From: Centropus unirufus | Lineage: Eukaryota > Chordata > Aves > Cuculiformes > Centropidae | Assembly: GCA_013397695.1 (NCBI GenBank) | Contig: VYZI01000105.1 | Span: forward strand, 336,737 to 400,736 | Direction of reading: 5' to 3' | DNA length: 64,000 nt | The notes under the pieces: model-generated | What the model was told of the DNA's origin: nothing | Seen by the model: only the letters and a program-made list of their open reading frames with translations | Database searches by the model: none | Position numbers and translations under genes: made by a program | In this document: one piece after another, positions 37,731 to 50,979 of the stretch | Layout: each line of letters starts with the position of its first letter | Position numbering within the stretch: the first letter of the stretch is position 1

Positions 37731-39528
37731 CACCAAGCTTTGGCTTTCCTTAATCAGTCTCACTCTTAGCTGATATTAGTATGTTCCTTTCTTGCAGCGT
37801 GGCCTCTCTTCCACCTCACAACCAGTTAATTTCTTTCATTTTTGTGTTTTGTGCTCTGTCAAGAGTTACTCGCCCAGCTTTCTAGTATGCCAGTCTGCTT
37901 TCCCTCACATTGATTTGGACAACTTTTGCAGTTTTGAGAGGCTGTCCTAAGAGATCAGCCAGCTCTCTTGGACTCTAGCTCTACAGGGCAACCTCTTCTA
38001 AGGTAATGCACACAGGCCTTCCGCCTCCCTGCCCAGGGATAACAGGAAAGCTTTCCTGCTGCTCTCCTATGCAATCTGCCTACCCCAGTTTCCTACTCAG
38101 TCAGGACTAAGTGCCTCTCAACAGATACTTATGCATAATCCTGCATCTTTTATAGGGTATACTGCCTTATAAAACTTCCTCTTCCATAATGCTTCTACTT
38201 GATGAAAAAGCAGGCTGGGTGTTACCCAAAACAATGCCATAAATGATCTCACATACTAAGGCACATGGAGTGTGTGTGATACTGCCTCTTCAACTCTCCC
38301 ACCCCCTCTATCATTTATTGAAACTGCTTTGGCTTTGATTCTACATTACAATGTTTCTACTTAAAGTGGGGGTGACAAATACAATATATTCTCATCTGTT
38401 TTTCTCTTCCAAATAAGTAGTATTTTGTAGTTCATAAACAAATATAAAGGTCAGTGTCTGAATTTTCTCAGTAGAGGACCTTACAGTTTTTATTTTCTTA
38501 CTCACACAGCTGTTTGTCATCTTCAGACAGTGCCACCTGAAAAATGAAGAGGGGAAGTGTCCTCATAACTGTGGAAGGCATTTTTCTTCTGAGATGGGAG
38601 CAACTAGATAACATGATCAGTGACACCCAACTCTATCTGTGGCTACTGCAGTATACAAGACCTCTAGATACTTTAGTAGGAGACTTCATAATTGTGACCT
38701 CACCATCCTAGAAGACTCATTTCCTATTTTGTGCGCTTAGTCTTGTATCCTTGCCTCCAATCTGCATGGATGTCCAACTGGTACTGTAAGGCTTAAAACA
38801 GTAGAGTAGGTTATTTACTTTTTTCTTCATAAATGTAAACATATAAAGAAGTATCTTCCATGATAACACTTATTTTGGCAGCTAGCCAGGAAGTTATAAG
38901 ACTGCAAGGCAAGGGCTACATTCCATGAAAACAGAACTATGCATAGCAGCACTGTCAGTCCTCTTAAACTACTCATAATTCCTAGCAATTATGCTCAACT
39001 TCTCACCCCGTTGTCCATTAGCAATTATCTCCTGCAGCATTACTTAAATACCCAAACTATTCAGAGGTCGGTTTCACTGCTGTATCCCAATGGACTTTTC
39101 ATCACAGTTATTGCAATTGTCTCCTTTGGATTTTCTCTAAAATAATGAGGGTAAAATTGAAAATATGGTGAGAGCTCCAGTTATCAGAACATCTCTCTTA
39201 TCTAAGAGCTCTGAAATCAGTTATATGACTACAAAATCTAACATGTGTTGAAAAATCACTGCATTTATTTATAACTGTGGGTACCCATAAAAATCCCCTG
39301 GCTCCAACAATGTTCAGATAAACAGCCTGAGGCTGCATTATTTTATTTTAAAGACATGGCTTGATGTTAAAACACAGCCAGCAAACCAAGACTTTGCTGC
39401 TTAATTTTCCTCCCTAAACTGATGGGAACATTTTAGTAGGGGTCATATTTGATTACATTGACTATTAGTTTGGATTAACAGGGGCAGAAAGAAAGGAGAG
39501 AGTGGGAGAGCAGTCTGGGTGCAAATTT
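37731..39528. other. Unique DNA, no gene seen
   Basis: 1.8 kb without recognisable genes or repeats. It is slightly richer in C+T on the plus strand around 37.8-38.3 kb. No frame exceeds about 70 codons. Confidence 0.5.
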
Positions 39529-40275
39529 TTTTCTGGTTTGAGATAAAGTAGAATTGGTTATCTAACTTTTCAGCTAAGCCTCATTTAAGTAACTTCATTT
39601 TTGAAAGTTAACTGCATATTTTTCAGGCAGTGCTTCTCTCTAGAAGTGATAACACAGGGGACTGGTATTCAGAAATGTCATTTCTTATACATATTCATAT
39701 AGAAATCAAGGCCATCCTCAAACTGGTGGAACACTAAATGAAAGGGGTGAAAAAAGGGTCATAGGGGGAGAGGCAGACACAACAAGTCACCTAAAACTTA
39801 CCAACAGTGTATTCCATTCTAGACATGTCAGACTCAGTATAAAACTGAGGGACCAAAAGGATCAAGCTCTTTTCTTTGATGGCCGGCTTCCAATATGGAA
39901 CTCATCTGTCTTTTTGCTCACTGATCATTGATATGAGTGTTTTTTAATCCAGTTCCTGAGTCCACCTCCTTCCTGCCACTGAGGTCTGGGGCCTTTTCCC
40001 TATACCTCAGCTGCAGCATCTGTAGTGATACAGTCATTGGCATGTGTTGAGGGGGTGCTTCCATATATTTAGGTATATTTTCTTATTTTCTTATTAATAG
40101 TGTTTTCATTATTGTTCTTATTTTTTCATAAAAGCTGTTTTATTTTTAATTTCCAGCCGGCAAGTCTCTTTCTCTTATTTCTCTTTCCCCTTTCCCTCTG
40201 AGGGGAAAGGGAATTTGGCTTACAACTTCTTGTGTTCAGTTCCTGGTCGAGACAGTCCAGGGCTAAACCATGACA
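39529..40275 (+). mobile_element. Old, diverged solo LTR of an avian ERVL-like family
   Basis: The element begins near TTCTGGTTTGAGATAAAGTA (intact relatives start TGTCCTGGTTTCAGCTGGGA). It passes AGTTAACTGCATATTTTTC, GTGATAACACAGGGGACTGG, GTGTATTCCATTCTAGACAT and GTCAGACTCAGTATAAAACT, then an AT-rich region (40070-40150). It ends CAGTCCAGGGCTAAACCATG-ACA. Block order matches the LTRs at 1.7 and 10.2 kb, but the subfamily differs and divergence is high. A hairpin at about 40187-40210 (CCCTTTCCCTC/GAGGGGAAAGGG) lies near the 3' end, where related LTRs also have a C-run/G-run hairpin. No internal genes flank it. The left end is approximate. Confidence 0.7.
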
Positions 40276-43200
40276 ACATGGAAAATAATGAAGTGAAATG
40301 TCTTTACTCTCGTTTTCTGTACAGAAGCAAAGGAGCTTGGCCTGTATTGCTTTAGCCCTTTTATGGTAATAGTTGGCCCTTTTTCCCCTTCCATGGCAGG
40401 AGAAACATCTTTTCTGTGGCTGAGTCTAAGCTGAAGTCAGCTTAATTAATGAAAAGGCATTGATTATGTCAAAGGATCTTAGAGAAGAGAATGTGTTTTC
40501 TGTCTCCATGGCTTTATCTAAACCCATTGAAAGAATAAGCTCACATGATATTTTATATACCTTAATGCACCATATTTCTTGTCACCTTCTGCTAACAAGG
40601 CAGCTACTCAGGTGTCATATTGACAATTTGCCACTTGACACACTCCAAGGAGATGCTCCAATTGCACCGATGATTTCAGTCTTGCTTTCTAGAGGAAAGA
40701 AGACTTCATCAAGGAGCACACATAAGATCCCACAAGAAACATGAATACATGAAGACTCACAAAGAACAGCCAAAAGTTAGCTGGGATTTCTTGCATTGAG
40801 ATTATGTGGAGTCCTGCTTCTGTGCTTAGTATTCTTCATTGTGTGGAACTTTACACAAATGTAGCACTAAGAACAGTCACAAAATAGGCCTTTTTCTCCA
40901 GATTTTCAATATGGCAAAGTTTGATTTCCTAAAAAAAAAAATAATAAAAAGTATGCCCTTCCCCATGACATAAAAAAAAGAAATTTAACATCTTCATCTC
41001 CATTGTGTTAACTTACAGTGTATTTTATTCAGTAGTTTCTGCACAACAGAAAGAACAACATACAATGGTAACATTAAGATATTCATTTAAAGAGAAATTG
41101 AGAGGGATGTTTTTGCTTTACTGTAAAGAAAACATTAAACATAATACATGAACATAAAAAATAAAGTCAAAACTAAAAGATCAAGTGGTGATGCTTCATT
41201 TTAGCATATTCATATTAAAAGTTCCACTGAAACAGGCTACATTACTTTGAAATGTTTAGATTAAATTGCACATTCTGCTGAAAAATGTTCATGTGTGTTT
41301 TATTTGTGGTTGAATTTCCTGTCCCTTTTCCTCTTTTTGACCTAAGTGTGCAAGTTTCCCAAGCCATCCTTTCCACATAAAGCTATCCAGAATTGGGGTA
41401 TGGATTTCTGTTAAAAAGAAAAAGGTTTTCTAGTGCTGTTACTCATACAGTAATGTAGATTCGATGGCATGATGTGTGAAAAGGTTTGCACGGTGGTTTT
41501 CATTCCCATTAAATTTTAACCCAGGCCAGATATACCAACTTAAATTCCAAATTTATGCCCTCCAGACATGGACCAAGAGCTCCGTCTCAAAGTAATGTGT
41601 TGGCAACCTTGGAATTTATAATCTCTTCTTCTATATTTGCAGTATAGGCCTATTTCATTAAATTTAACAGAGAGGCAGAAGTCAGAAACATTATATTAAT
41701 GAATACTTTATGAAAATAGACAGCCTAATGGAAGAGAGAGGTGTGTTAATGTCCCTGCTTATGGAGAAATTCCTCTATAAACTGAAATCTTTGCAAGTAT
41801 CAAGGGACCACATCAGGATCTGTAAGTCCAGAAGAAACCTTTGGCACTTTATTGATTTATGAGCCATTTACCAAAAAGCAAAGTGATTAAAAGTCAGACC
41901 AGTTCCCCAGCTCTTTCTGTCTACACAGAAGACTAACTTGCTAATTCTGAGATTTAGGTACATCATATTTGCTATCCCATAGTTGAATAAGATTATAATT
42001 AAAACTGAACTAAATATTTTAAAAATAATGAATGCCTAAAACTGTCTGCAAATCTTTGATATTGCAAGCAATATTTGTACATCCAATTGGAAAGGCTAAG
42101 CAAGCTTCAGGGATATGAAATAATCTCCAGGGCATTTCCAAAATTTACTGCTTTTCCAGACTCACCAAGATGTCAGTTTACCGAATGAAATCTTGCCATG
42201 AGCGCTGCTCTGTGTGGTTAGCCTGATGCATACTCACCGTGACAAACTATAGACGTATAAGCAGATCAGTGACTCTTTGTCCAGGTAAACGGGGCAAACT
42301 ATGTTGACAAAAAAATCATACTGGGCTATGAGACCTAATGTATTTTCTCCCCAAAAGGCAGGTTATAGATCTTAATAGATAATTCTTTAGGTTTCCGGGG
42401 ATATTCTGAAAACAATAAGAAATGACACTAAGACACAAGAGAAAGTATGACATAAAAGACTAATTTTAAATAAATTTCATGCATTGCGGCCATATGAATA
42501 CTTGTAGGAATTCCCATTTCAGAAATTGCAGTGGAAAAAATCTGCATGTAGTGGAAACTAGTCTTCTTTTTTTTTTTTGTGGAAGCCTTTACCTAACTTT
42601 GGCATAGATTCTTAAGTGATCAGGATCAGGGCATATACTTGAACTAAATCAAAGTGTTTTTTCACTGTTTTACATAAAATGACAGTTTTATACAAAATGC
42701 ACTATTCAATCATGGAACAGTTCATCAGAAGCTGTTAGACAAGCCAAACATATACATAGACTTAAAAAGGGTTAGGACAAACTTGCACAAAAAAGATATG
42801 TGCAATCAACTTCTTAGGCAGGTCTAAATCCAAATTATATATAGGCTAATATTAATTTATACGTGCTGTGTTTCTGATACTATTTCCATCAACATCTGTT
42901 ACATTCTCCTTTCAGAGATTTAATACTGGGCAAAAGGGACTGTTGACTGATCCAGCGGAGCAGTCCTCACACAGTTTTATTTGCAAATGCAGTGCTTGGA
43001 ACTAGGAAAAAGAAACAATTTTATGAACAGAGGCAGCATGACTGCTCTCCATCTAATTGTGAAATGTTTTCCACTAAAAGCTGAAAATAAAGAGCGCTGT
43101 TGTTTGCTTTCTAGAAAATGAATGTTCACATTTCAGTTGGTAGCTAATTAAAGCCCAAAAAATTCAATGAAATGATCTGGTGAAGCAGTTGTTTTCCCCC

Positions 43201-43409
43201 CAAAAACATGCAATGTTGCAAAATATTTGTTTTTTTCACTGCATAAGAAAATCTAAAACAAATCAAAGAAACTACTATATACATTTTTTCCATGTGACTA
43301 CCTTAATGAAGTCATAACAAATTTATTCTTCACAACCCTCTTTAAATAAATATCGAGAAAATACAAATAAGTGAAATAATTACTCTTTCCAGACAACAGA
43401 GAGGTGGTT
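40276..43409. other. Unique AT-rich DNA, no gene seen
   Basis: About 3.1 kb with no gene or repeat recognised. A 94-codon plus frame at 40460-40744 has no domain. Homopolymer A runs lie near 40931-40950 and a T run near 42570-42580. Confidence 0.5.
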
Positions 43410-44062
43410 AGACACAGCCAACATGGCTGCATAAAGGATAAATTATGCTTGACTGATCTAGCCTAGCCTTCTAAAATGGAGTGACTGTGTTGATGGATAA
43501 CAGAAGAGCAATTGATTTCATCTACCTTGGCTCATGTAAGGCCTTTGACACAGTTCCACACAACATCTATGGCATGAAACTGGAGTGATAGAGATTTGAT
43601 AGATGGACTACTCAATGGGTAAGGAATTGGCTGGATGGTTGCATCCAGCTGCAACAGATATCCTATGAAGAAAAGTTGAAAGAATTAGTCCTGTAGCTTG
43701 GAGAAAAGCAAGCTACAGGAAGACCTGATTACTGGCTTTCAATAGGGAAAGAGGGTTTATAAGATACAGAAATTTTACCAGGACATCTAGTGGCAGGACA
43801 AGAGGTAACAGTTTTCAGCTGAAAGAGGACAGATATAGATAAGATATTAGGAAGAAATTTTGTGTGATGAAGGTGATGAGACACTACAACTGGTTTCCCA
43901 GAGAAGTTGTGGATGCTCCATCACTGGAAATTTCAATGTCATGGTGCACAGAGCTTTAGGCAACCTGGTCTAGTGAAAGATGCCCTTGCCCATGACAGGA
44001 GGTGGAGTTGAAACTAGAGGGTCCCTTAAAGTCCCATCCAAACCATTCTGTGATTCTAGTAC
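43410..44062 (+). mobile_element. CR1 LINE copy with ORF2 reverse-transcriptase remnant and internal deletion
   Basis: The left part (about 43410-43650) translates to a CR1 ORF2 segment: HGCIKDKLCLTDLA, then YLGSCKAFDTVPHNI, then DRWTTQWVRNWLDGCIQL. The KAFDTVPHN string is the conserved palm-domain motif A of non-LTR reverse transcriptases. The catalytic Asp position (usually YLDF) reads Gly-Ser here. Right after the NWLDG region, near 43648-43660, the sequence jumps to the 3' UTR (TCCTATGAAGAAAAGTTGAA). Motifs B onward and the ORF2 C-terminus are therefore missing. The 3' part continues through GATATTAGGAAGAAATTTTG, GTTGTGGATGCTCCATCACT and CAAACCATTCTGTGATTCTA. This copy is inactive. Confidence 0.92.
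43490..43650 (+). pseudogene. CR1 ORF2 reverse-transcriptase fragment
   Basis: This is the part of the 43.4-44.1 kb CR1 that still reads as reverse transcriptase around motif A (AIDFIYLGSCKAFDTVPHNI). In active CR1 elements the protein copies element RNA into DNA at the insertion site. Here the motif A Asp is replaced, frame breaks and stops lie between the recognisable pieces, and the rest of the domain is deleted. It encodes no functional enzyme. Confidence 0.85.
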
Positions 44063-47000
44063 AAAAGTGGAAGGTTTGTGGTTTTTTATTTGAGAGTGAG
44101 ACTTCAGTGCATTGACTGAGAATTGTCGTAGATTAAATCCTATCTACTATTGTTGTTTTGTAGCTATACATCAATAATTGTTGATGAAATCTCAAAAAAG
44201 ATGGCAGAAACATCAGTTAAAATGTCCCAAAGCAAAATCTATTCAAACACATAATTAAGTCATCTGTATTTCTTAATTCTTGGTTAATAGTTCTATATAA
44301 TATGACTCAACAGTAATTGAAAACCTTGACTTCAGATGTCACTTGACCCTTGCATTTTAAAAATCAGTGAAGAAATTACAGAAGCAGTAATAGGAAAAGC
44401 TGTAGTGATTATGAAAATTAATAAATAATGTCTTTAATAAAAAAATATGAGACATGCGCATAGTTTCAATGATTAAACAAATCAATTTCCACTTTTGGTG
44501 GTCAGAGGAGACAGTAATAATGGTAGTCATTGTCTCTATTTGGGAAAAGTCCCATTCAACTACTCTATACAAGGAAACTCCTTTCTGACAACAACAACAA
44601 TGGGAAAGGATATTGAGGCATGAGATTCAGGCTGATGAGAGTCAGGCTGATGAGATCAGCCACTAAGCACTATAGTGTAATTTGCAGTGGTCTATCCTGT
44701 AGAGTCTGTGTGTTTGCTTAAAAGACCTCCGAGGGCATCCTGTAGATGTTTTGCATTTCCTGTACTGTCAGACATCCTTCCATCTCCACAGGATGTGGGG
44801 TTGGTACAGGACTGTGGATGGTTTTGCTCTGCCAGGGGAAGGGGCACATCAGGAACACCTAAAAGCCATCCAGATCCAGTGAGTTATCATGCATTTGCAT
44901 TCTCACACTGGCTGCTAATGCATTTGGTCTATACTTCAGGCTTTATATGCATGCTTTTGTTGTTTAGTGGATGACTTGGAATTGTCGGCCAGTTCTATAG
45001 CTTTTGAAAAGTACCTGTTCTTTCTATTGGCAGCACAACATGATCCTATGACAACATTCAACTGTTCGATAATAATCTTTATACATCCAGGAGGGGATTC
45101 TCCCAAACCTGAGCATTGCATAATTTCACTTCAACATACTCCTGTTCTTGAGGTGGTCTGGCATGTTAACACACATTTTCTTTACAAGTAATCTGTGCAT
45201 CAGTTGTCTTTCCTAGAAGATTCCAGGTGATGGCCCTTGTTATGCTAGAACATTTTTATGGCAAATCTTCACTTATCAGTGGCCTTTGGGATATCTCAGG
45301 TCTTCCAAATAGAGTTAAAGAAATGAAGGGCATTAAAACTTTCTTCTGCTGACTCTACAAAAGAGCCACTAATGTTCTCAGCTACTTTTTTGGTTTTGTG
45401 TATATACTTTAAGTAGTATTATAGAATTTCTCCAGTAAAAACGAATTTGTATCATTTGGGATTTCAGAAAGGGAGTAGGTTTTTTAATTGCAAACCCTGG
45501 TAAACCTAAAAAAAGACTTGAGATGTTTATTTTCTAGGCGGTTGGGAGAAAACTGTTGTTAAGAAAGAATTTATTTTTCAACAGCTTGTTACATTTTTAA
45601 TCTCTTTTAAAGAAACCACCCTAGTGACTACCCAGGCTCAAAAGTCCATTTCAATATTTAGCAGACGTCATGGTTTGGGACTTTGTCCAAGACTTTGTGT
45701 TTAATGCTTTATAAGGAAAGTAACACAAGAAGTATAGCTGTGCTGGGCTTTTGCCATGACAGAGTTTTACAGTGAGCATGAGATGTCTATGATTAAGAGA
45801 TACAGTGTTGAGTCTAAGAGATCTCAGAGGTCACATCAGTCATGAACACCTAACCACCCCAGCTTGGTAATCAGTCTCCTGTCTTTCAATGCTCTGCAGT
45901 CATTATTAAGTTAATTCTGCAAGAACAGCAGGAAATGCTTTTTTTTTGTTCTCTTATCTTACACTGCCTTCTCTTTCTGGTTCTCACTCAATCATCTTTT
46001 CCACGCTAATACTCAGCTTTAATCTGTCCTTCATGATTTAACATGTCTCAGCATCCCAATTCCTTGAGAATATTTTTCAAAGAGAAACAATTTTCACATC
46101 TCAAAACATGTTGAAACCTGAAACTGGACCACTGTGCACAATGTCAGGTTCACTCCAGCATGAATTAATATTATTTATATACATGGGCAACTGTGGAAAA
46201 TATGCATAAACAGGTTACGCCTAGGGCAGGGAAGCTGCTGAAGTCTGTTTTTTATTTGAGTTTGTGTACTTTCTGATCCTTGGTTACTTAATAAAGTATA
46301 AAGGCTGATTTATTCTTTTTCCAGTGCTTGAGATATTTAAGAAGTTCCTTCCATATATGGATTCTATAATTAAGGGTGATCAGATATTGCGTATTTCTAT
46401 GAATAGGAGCATTGATAGGATCTCTCATTACATTTTCCAATTATTTTTGAGGGTCTTACCTTTGATGTTGGCCCCCCTGTCAAATATGTCTGGTCAACGT
46501 TGATGAATGTGGAAGAAAATCAGTCAGGGAGACTGAAAGAGCAGAATTAAAGGTGCTTTTCTAGCCTTGTTGGAATTTCCTGATTTGTGGATAACTACTT
46601 TTGAAAAACTATTTCTTTTGGAGTAGATACATAGGGTGATGCATGAGATCCAGCAAAAGTGGGACATGGAAGAAGAAGGCTAAGAAAGCTGAGTTCCTTA
46701 GGTGATCAACTCACACTGTTCCATTAAAATCAATGGTCTATGAAACCTTATGATAAGCGTTAACTCCCACTTGCTTAATCATCTGACAAATCTAGGGAGC
46801 CATCTTTCTTTAAGATGTGGATGCATTCCCACCACACCTCAGGAAATATAAAAAGATGTCCAAGTTGCTTATGAACTGTCAGGCATATCCACAGGATAAC
46901 TGAGATCAGCTGGTCTAAAACACCTGCTGGAATTGCTTGTCTTTCTCCTCTGAGTATTTGGGGAACCTAGCTAAAAAAAATAGTTTTGGCGCACTGAAAT

Positions 47001-48094
47001 TAGTTGTCCAAAGCTAGGCGAGTTAGATTTGTTCTCTGTTGTCCATCCTAAAGGAGACTACGCTCTATTAATATAACAACACACCTTGTGTTATGCACAG
47101 GAATCCAAACCCTTCAGGGCAAGAAGTTAAAAACCAGTGCTAAGAACAACAATTTGTCAGCCTGTTATCTGTGACTTAGAAGAAGTACTCATTACTATTT
47201 GTGTCAGAGTTCCCCTGAAGAAAAAATGTGTAAGCAATTTATTTTGTGCAGAGAGTAGTGTCCTGACAATCTATAAAGTTGAAATATTTAAAGGGATTAA
47301 AAATGCAATAAAGGTCCTGAAATAGCCATTTGATTGGCATGAGAAGGGAACTTTGCATTCACCCTTTTTATATGTACAGATAAAATATGAAACCTGGTTC
47401 TCCACTCAGTTACTGTGGTTTTGTCCTCCTATTGAGTGAAGTCTGTAAGCATGTGGTGAACTTAAAGAGGTTGTGTGGTGCCACTCAGAGGGAGAGATTC
47501 TTGTGTTTTTTTCTGAATGTGACTTTGCAGTAAGGCAGGTCTAAAGGACAGTTCAAGAGGTCAGAGACCAGCATTGTTCAGCCTGTGCGGTGTAGCTTCT
47601 GTGAATTTTCTGAATTGGAAGATGAGCTGAAAAACAAACACAAGCAGTTTAAACACTAGTGCACATACTACTGTACGCAAAGAAATAAACAGAATGATGA
47701 CAAAGGGTTTAAAAGCAATGAATGAACTTTCAGCTATAAACCTACCCTTATTTGACTGGATTAATAGACCACTTCAGCAACACAGTGTAATAAAAAACTC
47801 TTTTTCACTACCCCCAAAAGATTATTCTTCATTAGTGTAACTGAACTGTTCCACTTATTGAAATGATATCATTCATTGCTAAACAATATATAGATGACCA
47901 ACTTAGCAAAAATACCAGTGATCAAGATTCAGCCAGCTTATAGGCAATCTTCCCTAGTACTGAACAATCCTCACCAAGTGAAAGATTTTATTTAGGCCCA
48001 AATATTTTTTTATTATCAAGTCTTTGCTCCCAGTTCTCCCTATTCTTAGCAAAGCCAGTTCCAGCTGTTTCAATGTTCCCTTAAAGCCACATGT
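44063..48094. other. Unique DNA, no gene seen
   Basis: Four kilobases with no confident feature. A 14-base unit TCAGGCTGATGAGA is present twice in near tandem at 44627-44640 and 44642-44655. The frames at 44.69-45.19 kb (95 and 74 codons, plus) overlap in different frames and have no recognisable domain. The sequence at 44.7-44.9 kb is a little GC-richer than its surroundings. Confidence 0.45.
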
Positions 48095-48310
48095 TGCAGA
48101 TCTCTGGTCACTCCTAGTTCTGTCTCCTGGAACCTCTCCAGCTGATTTACATTTTTATTGAAATTCAGTGTCCAGAAATGAATGCAGATGTTCAACTGAC
48201 AGCTTTCCATCCCTAAGCAGAATGGAAGGACTAGTGCTGATGTGCAACCTTCCTTGTGACAGTACGACACTCTGATTCCTGTTAAGCCCTTGATCCACTC
48301 TGATCCTCAA
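48095..48310 (-). mobile_element. Possible ancient CR1-like LINE fragment, antisense
   Basis: The order GAACCTCTCCAGCTGATTTA, CAGTGTCCAGAAATGAATGC, AGATGTTCAACTGACAGCTT and AAGCAGAATGGAAGGACTAG loosely follows the reverse complement of CR1-type LINEs (CCTCTCCA...GTGCCCAGAACTGGACACAGTACTCCAG...). Identity is low and no diagnostic motif is intact, so this is only a suggestion. It could equally be unique sequence. Confidence 0.3.
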
Positions 48311-49569
48311 ATCCATCTCTGACAAACTGCTGCCCAGAATGTCACTTCTTTGCTTATATTCCCCAACCAAACAAAAAAAAATCTTCACTCTGTCAATCTT
48401 TGTTATCACTAAGGTAGCTAGAATCCAGCTTCTAGTCCAGTGCAACTGCTTATTGGTCTCAGTGGAAGGACTGAACTATCTCAAAGTGTACTATTCCTTC
48501 CTATGACAGGTATCTTAAATGGGAATGTTGATTAACTTTCATTACTTGTAAGGGAATCAGATGACTGAGCTGGACTAGAGTCTTAATGCTTCAGTGGTCC
48601 AGATAAAGTCAGATTAGGGCCAAACTCAACTGTATTGTTTTGTTCTTATTCTTACTGAATCACTTCCTCGCACCTGTTCACCTAGGTGATTTTGAATTCT
48701 AATATTTGTCTCCAAAGCATTTCTAGACTGGCATTGGTTCTTAAGTATACTTCATTTTTAACTAGCCAACAGAAAAAATACACAATGTTAAGTGGCAGAC
48801 CCAGCAGAGGAATACAGCATACATCCTTTCATTTTAACAAAGAATTGTTGCTAGATCCTTTCTCCCTGTATCAGTTTCATCAAGGATTCTGAAGGAAGGA
48901 TGGTATTTCTTAAAGCTGATGACACAAGAAACAAAGGTTGACTGCCTAAGATCTACCCTAGAAATGCTTTTGCTCATTCTTCTCTCTGTCTCATCACAAA
49001 TGACTGTTGATGTTGAAGGGAGGGTGGATAGAAGTATAATGTCCTGAATTTAAGCACTCCATAAACAATGCTAATCCTTCAATGGGGAAAATAATAACCT
49101 CGACTCTGTCAAACATATGTATTTTAAAGCTGCCGTACAAAAATAAATCTCATTTTAGTAGTACTGAGGTGCTCTCCTGTAATACTTTAATCATGGCTTC
49201 CATGGCAGCTCTGCCATCAGTAGGTCTGCAGAAGTGGGTCCATTGATGGCATTCACAGGTTGGTGTTGTTCTATTATTCATTTTTAGATATTCAGTAAAT
49301 TATACAGAAGAGATGAATGGGCAATTTTATGAGGCAGTAAAAGCCTGGATTTTAGTGGAGAACAAGTAACTTGGTCTGGATTTCAGACAATATATCAAGA
49401 CCTAGTTTTTCAGCTATTATTTATAATATTTTATGGATATTGCCAGATAATTCAAAACTATGATTAATGTAGCCCACTTCGGAATCTTCCTACAGTGCCA
49501 AAGCAAATTAGTAAGGGTCTCCCTGAGTGGGGAAAGTTGTTGTAGGAGAGGTGTCCCTCCACCATTTTT
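48311..49569. other. Unique DNA, no gene seen
   Basis: No gene or repeat recognised in this 1.26 kb. Confidence 0.5.
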
Positions 49570-50050
49570 TCTTGGGCCCCTCACTACAAGAAAGACATTG
49601 AGTTGTGGAGCATGTACAGAGAATAGCAACAAAGTGTGTGAAGGGGCTGGAGAACAAGCCCTATGAGGAGTGACTGAGGGAACTAGGGTTGTTTGCTAGA
49701 GAAGAGGAGGCTGAGGGGAGACCTTATCACTGCCTACAACTACTTGAAAGGAGGTTGCAGAGTGGGGGGTGCTGGTCCCTTCTCCCAAGTGACAGGGGAT
49801 AGGACAAGGGGGAATGGCCTCAAGCTGAGCTAGGGGAGGTTCAGATTAGACAATAGGAGAAAATTCTTCACCAAAAGGGTCATCAGGCACCGGAACAGGC
49901 TGCCCATGGAAGTTTTTGGGTCACTATCCCTGAATGTATATAAAACATGGGTAGATGAGGTATTCAAGGATATGATCTAGAGTTGGATAGGTATGGTTGT
50001 ATTCAGTGATCTCAGAGGCCTTTTCCAACCTGGTGATAATATGATTCTTC
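49570..50050 (+). mobile_element. CR1 LINE 3' fragment of a different subfamily
   Basis: The copy starts at the ORF2 terminus (CTTGGGCCCCTCACTACAAG, AAAGACATTGAG). It goes on through GGCTGGAGAACAAGCCCTAT, GAGGAGTGACTGAGGGAACT, ACAACTACTTGAAAGGAGGT, CAGGGGATAGGACAAGGGGG and GGGTCATCAGGCACCGGAAC. It then reads AGGCTGCCCATGGAAGTTTT and ends CAGAGGCCTTTTCCAACCTG and GTGATAATATGATTCTT. The AGGCCTTTTCCAACCT...TGATTCT end and the long CAACTACTTGAAAGGAGGTTG segment distinguish it from the copies at 18-25 kb. It is 5' truncated. Confidence 0.92.
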
Positions 50051-50979
50051 CTAAGGTAGTAGAATGATAAAAAAATAAACAAGTTTCCTTGCATGTTTCT
50101 TCTTCGAAGTGTACATGATCCAAAAGACTTGAAAAAGATGGGAGAATAAACTCCTAGGATGCAGGATGCTCAGGCAAACTCTGGAAAATCCAGTTTGGTT
50201 TCAGAAGCATTGCGGACTCCTGACCATTTAAGCTGGAAAAACAGACAAGACAGTCCTGCTTCAAATGCATGAAGCAGTTTGTTCAGAACCTCTGCCACAA
50301 TTAATGCAAACCAGACCAAGTGTGTGTCTTACATGAAACATTCTCAATAAAGGTTCAGAAAGGTTATAGCTGGGGTTACAAATTTAGGATTTTTTGTGAG
50401 TTATAGATATGCAAATATATTTTATATAATTCTAGATTATAAATTTATGTGTTAAATAATTCTGTATACTGTGTTATATATACAAAAACTTAATATTTTG
50501 CATATATATATATTGATTTAAAGAATCATGAGACATATTTATTGGTTTCTTGCATATTAGATCCTAAACAATTTCCCTTGGGCCATTCTATGATTTTGTT
50601 TATTTGGGCATATACAAAAATAAATAATATTACCATTGATCTTAAATTCCAGTACGCATTTTTTCTCTAAGTAGGCTAAATACAGTAATCAGTGCAGTGA
50701 AGCCCATGGCATCAAGTTCTGCAAACAGATTCTGAGCCTTTAGCAAGGGTAATTACAGTTAGTTATTCCGCATTTGCTAGCTAATAGCTTAATTGAGTGG
50801 TTGGAACATGTGATACTTTCAGGAAGAATTCATCGTTCTTATAATTGCCTTTTTTTTGGCTGACTCCTCCTGGCATTTTTTGTGTTCTCTTGATTCCTGG
50901 TTTGTTTGGGGCCTTTTTTCTTGCTGAAATCTATGCCACATTCAGGTAAAATTACAAATTCTGTTTCTACACCTGTAGG
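50051..50979. other. Unique, very AT-rich DNA, no gene seen
   Basis: No gene recognised. Positions about 50390-50530 are almost entirely A and T, with several TATATA strings (for example CATATATATATATTG near 50500-50515). Downstream is a T-rich stretch (50848-50920). Confidence 0.5.
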
